A program made the position numbers and the translations under genes. A stretch of DNA of 64,000 nt from the NCBI GenBank assembly GCA_026398595.1, contig JAPLSO010000048.1, forward strand, positions 1 to 64,000, written 5' to 3'. How positions within the stretch are numbered: position 1 is the first letter of the stretch; each line of letters starts with the position of its first letter. The DNA comes from Spirochaetota bacterium. Lineage in GTDB: Bacteria; Spirochaetota; Spirochaetia; Treponematales; Rectinemataceae. Positions 61,427-64,000 of the stretch are shown here, in pieces. The notes below the pieces were generated by a model. It made no database searches, was not told where the DNA came from, and was given only the letters and a program-made list of their open reading frames with translations.

Positions 61427-62404
61427 GTGAACACGACCAATCCATCTACCATACTCGTCATCGACGACGATCCGGCGATTCGCAAGGTTCTCTCCCTGGG
61501 GCTCGAACGGATAGGCTACCAGGTGAGGCTGGCGACGAATGGCCGCGAGGGATTCGATCTCCTCGAATCGGAGGACTTCGATCCCGACTGCATCCTTCTC
61601 GACATCCGAATGCCTGTTCTCACGGGCAGGGAAGCCTTGCCCCGAATCAGGGAACGAAGACCACTTATCCCCGTCGTCATGCTGACCGCCTTCAACGATC
61701 TGGCCACGGGTCTCGAGGCGATGAAAAACGGCGCCTTCGACTACCTCGTCAAGCCCAGCCGTCTCGAACAGATAGAGGAGACCATCGGACGGGCCGTCCG
61801 CTATAAAAGAATCATTCGGGAAAAACTCGAACAGGACAGGAAGAGCGAGGAATATAGGAAGACACTCGAGTTGACCATGGAGTCGAGGACCCTGGAACTC
61901 AACGAAACCTACGAAAAGCTCAAGGCAGCCAACATGCAGACAGTCCAGGTCCTGGCCGAGACCATCGAGGCCAAGGACCAATATACCCAAGGACACTGCG
62001 AGCGCGTGAGGAAGCTGTCCGTCCGGATAGCCAGCAAGCTCGGCATGGACAAAAAGCAGATTATAGCCCTGGAATACGCGGCTCTTCTTCACGACATCGG
62101 CAAGATCGGCATTCCCGAACGTATCCTGAACAAAAAGGGGCCGCTCGACGCCGACGAGATTGAGGTGATGAAGATGCATCCTCTTATCGGCGCACAGATT
62201 CTATCTATCGTTGAATTCTTCGCCCCGGCGATAAATGGAGTACGTCACCACCATGAGCGCTGGGATGGCAAGGGCTATCCGGACAAGGTGGCCGGAGAGG
62301 ACATCGACCCTCTGGCGCGTCGATCGTCAAGGTGTTTCTCGAGGAGAAGCTCTACGAGGATTACCTCTGAGGCGGGAATGTTCTCCGCGGCTCAGAACCT
62401 GTAG
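61427..62404 (+). pseudogene. Response regulator with truncated HD-GYP domain
   Basis: The receiver domain (ILVIDDDPAIRKV, phospho-acceptor D in LLDIRMPVLTG, KPSR near the end) is intact, as is the first half of an HD-GYP phosphodiesterase: ALLHDIGKIGIPE and HHHERWDGKGYPDKV. Right after the GYP motif (at about 62317) the usual IMAVADxFDAMTSDRPYR core is missing. A different frame then gives SIVKVFLEEKLYEDYL and stops at 62370, the expected protein end. So ~50 codons were deleted with a frame change, and the listed frame ends in junk at 62404. GTG at 61427 with GGAAGG is the likely start; ATG 61388 is the alternative. c-di-GMP breakdown would be impaired. Confidence 0.85.
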
Positions 62405-63504
62405 ATAAAGCGGCCCGGTACGGTCTCCCCCGACCTATTGAAGAACACGCCTCGTTTGAACCCATAGAGGAGAGCTTTGTCAATCTCCGGGTCTCCCGAA
62501 GACTGGAGGATGTCGGCCCCTTTGAGTTGTCTGTCCTTCGTCACGGTAAAACCTATGACCACGGGATTCAGGGTATTGCCTTGGCGGTAATCCGCGTTGG
62601 AGGGGTTGTATCCCCCGTCCTCGAGGATCATCCAGAGCGGCTCGCGCTGTTCCAGCGGAACGTCGATTTTCAGCATGTAGGCTGTCCCATCGAACTCATA
62701 ATATTGGGAAACGGCTTTCCTTCGCTCCTGAGCCGTGAACTGCATCGTGCCAAAATCGGTTTTCTGATCGGGAATAGCGTTATAGATTGACGCAGGGATC
62801 GTTTTCGGCAAGGGAAGGCTATAGTAAATCGGTACATAGATGATTTGCCCGACAGTCCCCTGAGCCCCGCCCAGGTAGGTGTCCGATGCGCTGCCCTTCT
62901 CGGTTTTATGAATGGTGACGCCTCCCGTCCAGGGGACTTGGCCCTGGCCAGGCACGTAAATCGAGGATAAGGCACTCTCCTGACGCGAGCCGGGGCCCCT
63001 TTCGCCCGGCACCCAGGGCTCGGCGACGGTGGTTTGCGTCGAGGGGGGCTGGACAGCTGCCGAGGCCGGCGCCTGGACAATGGGTTCTTGGCTCATGGTG
63101 TAGGCCTTATCCTTGGGCTTTACCGGTGCCGCGGACTGAGGCGCCGGGGCAACTTGTTTCGCCGGCTTGGACTCGGCTTTGGCGGCAGGGGCTGAGGCTA
63201 CCTTCGTCGTGTCGGCTTTGGGGGCCTCGGCGGCCTTCGCCGGAGTCTGCGGCGCCGGCTGAGGATTCGGACTTTCCTCGCCTACTTCCGAGGGATGAAG
63301 AGAACCTTGTCCCGGCTCAGGCGCCACGGGCCCGGGAAGGTTGACTATGACCGTCATGTTGGAGAAAATCTGTTCCTGAGGGCGGATGATACCGTACAGG
63401 AGGCTCATCCCGAAAATGAAGCCATACAGGCCCATGGTCATGCCAAAGGAGATGAAACCGCGCTTCTTCTCCTGCTGGTCGGCATAACTCGCCAGGGATT
63501 TCAT
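62392..63504 (-). CDS. TonB-like energy transducer
   Basis: The 370-residue protein has a membrane helix near the N-terminus (about 18-38), a long alanine/proline/lysine-rich periplasmic stretch (about 65-160), and a TonB-like C-terminal domain (PVVIGFTVTKDRQLKGADIL to SGETVPGRFIYRF). It transmits ion-gradient energy to outer-membrane receptors. ATG overlaps the exbD stop (ATGA). TonB proteins usually carry a YP motif near the end; I see IYRF instead, a mild deviation. Confidence 0.88.
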   Translation of the reverse strand: MKSLASYADQQEKKRGFISFGMTMGLYGFIFGMSLLYGIIRPQEQIFSNMTVIVNLPGPVAPEPGQGSLHPSEVGEESPNPQPAPQTPAKAAEAPKADTTKVASAPAAKAESKPAKQVAPAPQSAAPVKPKDKAYTMSQEPIVQAPASAAVQPPSTQTTVAEPWVPGERGPGSRQESALSSIYVPGQGQVPWTGGVTIHKTEKGSASDTYLGGAQGTVGQIIYVPIYYSLPLPKTIPASIYNAIPDQKTDFGTMQFTAQERRKAVSQYYEFDGTAYMLKIDVPLEQREPLWMILEDGGYNPSNADYRQGNTLNPVVIGFTVTKDRQLKGADILQSSGDPEIDKALLYGFKRGVFFNRSGETVPGRFIYRF

Positions 63505-63917
63505 CGTACGGCCTTCTCCTTCTTGGTGATGAGGCCCACGTTTTGCATGCCATTCTGACGGAAGGCATCTAGGACGGAGATGATGAGCTGATACGGCGCA
63601 CCCGAGCGTCCCTCCAGGACAGCCTGTACCGAATTCGCGTCTGAACCCGCCACCCTCTGCTTGAGTATTCCGGGCAGGGCTTGGAGGGAAGTTCGCGTTT
63701 TGTCGACGTAGATCTCGTCCTCGGACATGACGAGGACGCGGATGGCCGAAGACTGGACCGACTGTGCCGTGTTGGAGTTCGGAAGGTCGAGCATGATGCC
63801 GGGGGCCGTCCTGAAGGTCGTCGTGATCATGAAGAAGATAATGAGCTGCAATATGACATCGATGAGCGGCGTCATATTGATTTCTGTCTTCGCGCTGAGC
63901 GCTCGTCGTCTGTTCAT
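63501..63917 (-). CDS. exbD: Biopolymer transport protein ExbD/TolR
   Basis: The 138-residue inner-membrane protein has one helix with the conserved aspartate in NMTPLIDVILQLIIFFMI, then a periplasmic ExbD domain (VLVMSEDEIYVDK and PYQLIISVLDAFRQNGMQNVGL). It forms the ion channel with ExbB that energises TonB. Its ATG overlaps the upstream exbB stop (ATGA). Confidence 0.94.
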   Translation of the reverse strand: MNRRRALSAKTEINMTPLIDVILQLIIFFMITTTFRTAPGIMLDLPNSNTAQSVQSSAIRVLVMSEDEIYVDKTRTSLQALPGILKQRVAGSDANSVQAVLEGRSGAPYQLIISVLDAFRQNGMQNVGLITKKEKAVR

Positions 63918-64000
63918 TTTCCCCCCGAAGGATCCTTGGTGGAGGCCCCGCCGATCGACGCGTTGATCGACTGGACGAGGGTGTTTACCTGGCTCTCGAG
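63914..64000 (-). CDS. exbB: 3' end of an ExbB/TolQ/MotA-type proton channel gene
   Basis: The minus strand at the window edge is open and reads LESQVNTLVQSINASIGGAS, then TKDPSGGK and TGA, whose last bases overlap the exbD ATG. Only about 28 residues are in the window, so assignment rests mainly on the exbB-exbD-tonB order. Confidence 0.65.
   Translation of the reverse strand, partial: LESQVNTLVQSINASIGGASTKDPSGGK

Noticed and set aside
1-64000. Insertion sequences, prophage genes or CRISPR arrays
   Set aside because: No transposase, integrase, capsid or cas-like protein and no regularly spaced repeats were seen anywhere.

Overview
The window is G+C-rich bacterial chromosome that reads most like a free-living or host-associated anaerobic spirochaete (Spirochaetota). 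This is inferred from gene content and not from a marker gene. The pointers are SecDF/YajC with diderm envelope genes (TonB/ExbB/ExbD, a beta-barrel protein, several lipoproteins), very large Ig-like surface proteins, a tungstate/molybdopterin operon, an Ech-type ferredoxin-dependent hydrogenase and fermentative sugar catabolism. The first ~1.05 kb is clearly A+T-rich compared with the rest.

Layout. 1-1.8 kb: start of a possible aminotransferase gene and its GntR regulator (minus strand), then a broken alpha/beta hydrolase. 1.9-6.2 kb: tcdA; an ArsR regulator with a CDF zinc/cadmium exporter; an unknown exported protein; a remnant of asd; an acyltransferase. 6.2-8.8 kb: a rhomboid gene broken by a 35-bp tandem duplication, a membrane CHASE-receiver protein, and tRNA-Cys with its own promoter and terminator. 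8.9-12.4 kb: secF, secD, yajC. 12.5-15.1 kb: carbamate kinase, ispH, uridine kinase. 15.2-25.1 kb: a three-part envelope locus comprising a secreted N-terminal piece, a giant Ig-repeat protein in the same frame after a stop codon, and a beta-barrel protein.

25.4-31.3 kb: a minus-strand operon tupA-tupB-tupC-moeA-moaA-moaC-MOSC-mogA. Its leader closely resembles the molybdenum/tungsten cofactor riboswitch, so cofactor level probably controls both metal import and cofactor synthesis. 31.4-40.5 kb: a TtcA-like thiolase, a cluster of one outer-membrane and three lipoprotein genes, thpR, pirin, a broken ACT-domain gene and trpB2. 40.7-47.5 kb: a divergent [FeFe]-hydrogenase-like protein facing a complete six-gene ech hydrogenase operon followed by hypA and hypB.

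47.6-57.5 kb: a diacylglycerol-kinase-like gene, then a sugar ABC transporter divergent from an RpiR-regulated catabolic operon (6-phosphogluconate dehydrogenase, PfkB kinase, zinc dehydrogenase, Gfo/Idh/MocA dehydrogenase). 57.5-64 kb: a 1056-residue histidine kinase fused to a GNAT/FeeM-like acyltransferase domain, a small methyltransferase, a damaged response regulator/HD-GYP gene, and tonB-exbD-exbB.

A recurring theme is gene damage. Three genes carry one in-frame stop each (TGA, TAA and TAG), one carries a frameshifting duplication, one has lost its HD-GYP core, and asd survives only as a stub. This could be real decay, phase-variable states, or base errors in a draft assembly. The most novel items are the kinase-acyltransferase fusion, the hydrogenase-like protein beside ech/hyp, the cofactor riboswitch over a transport-plus-synthesis operon, and the duplication inside the rhomboid gene.
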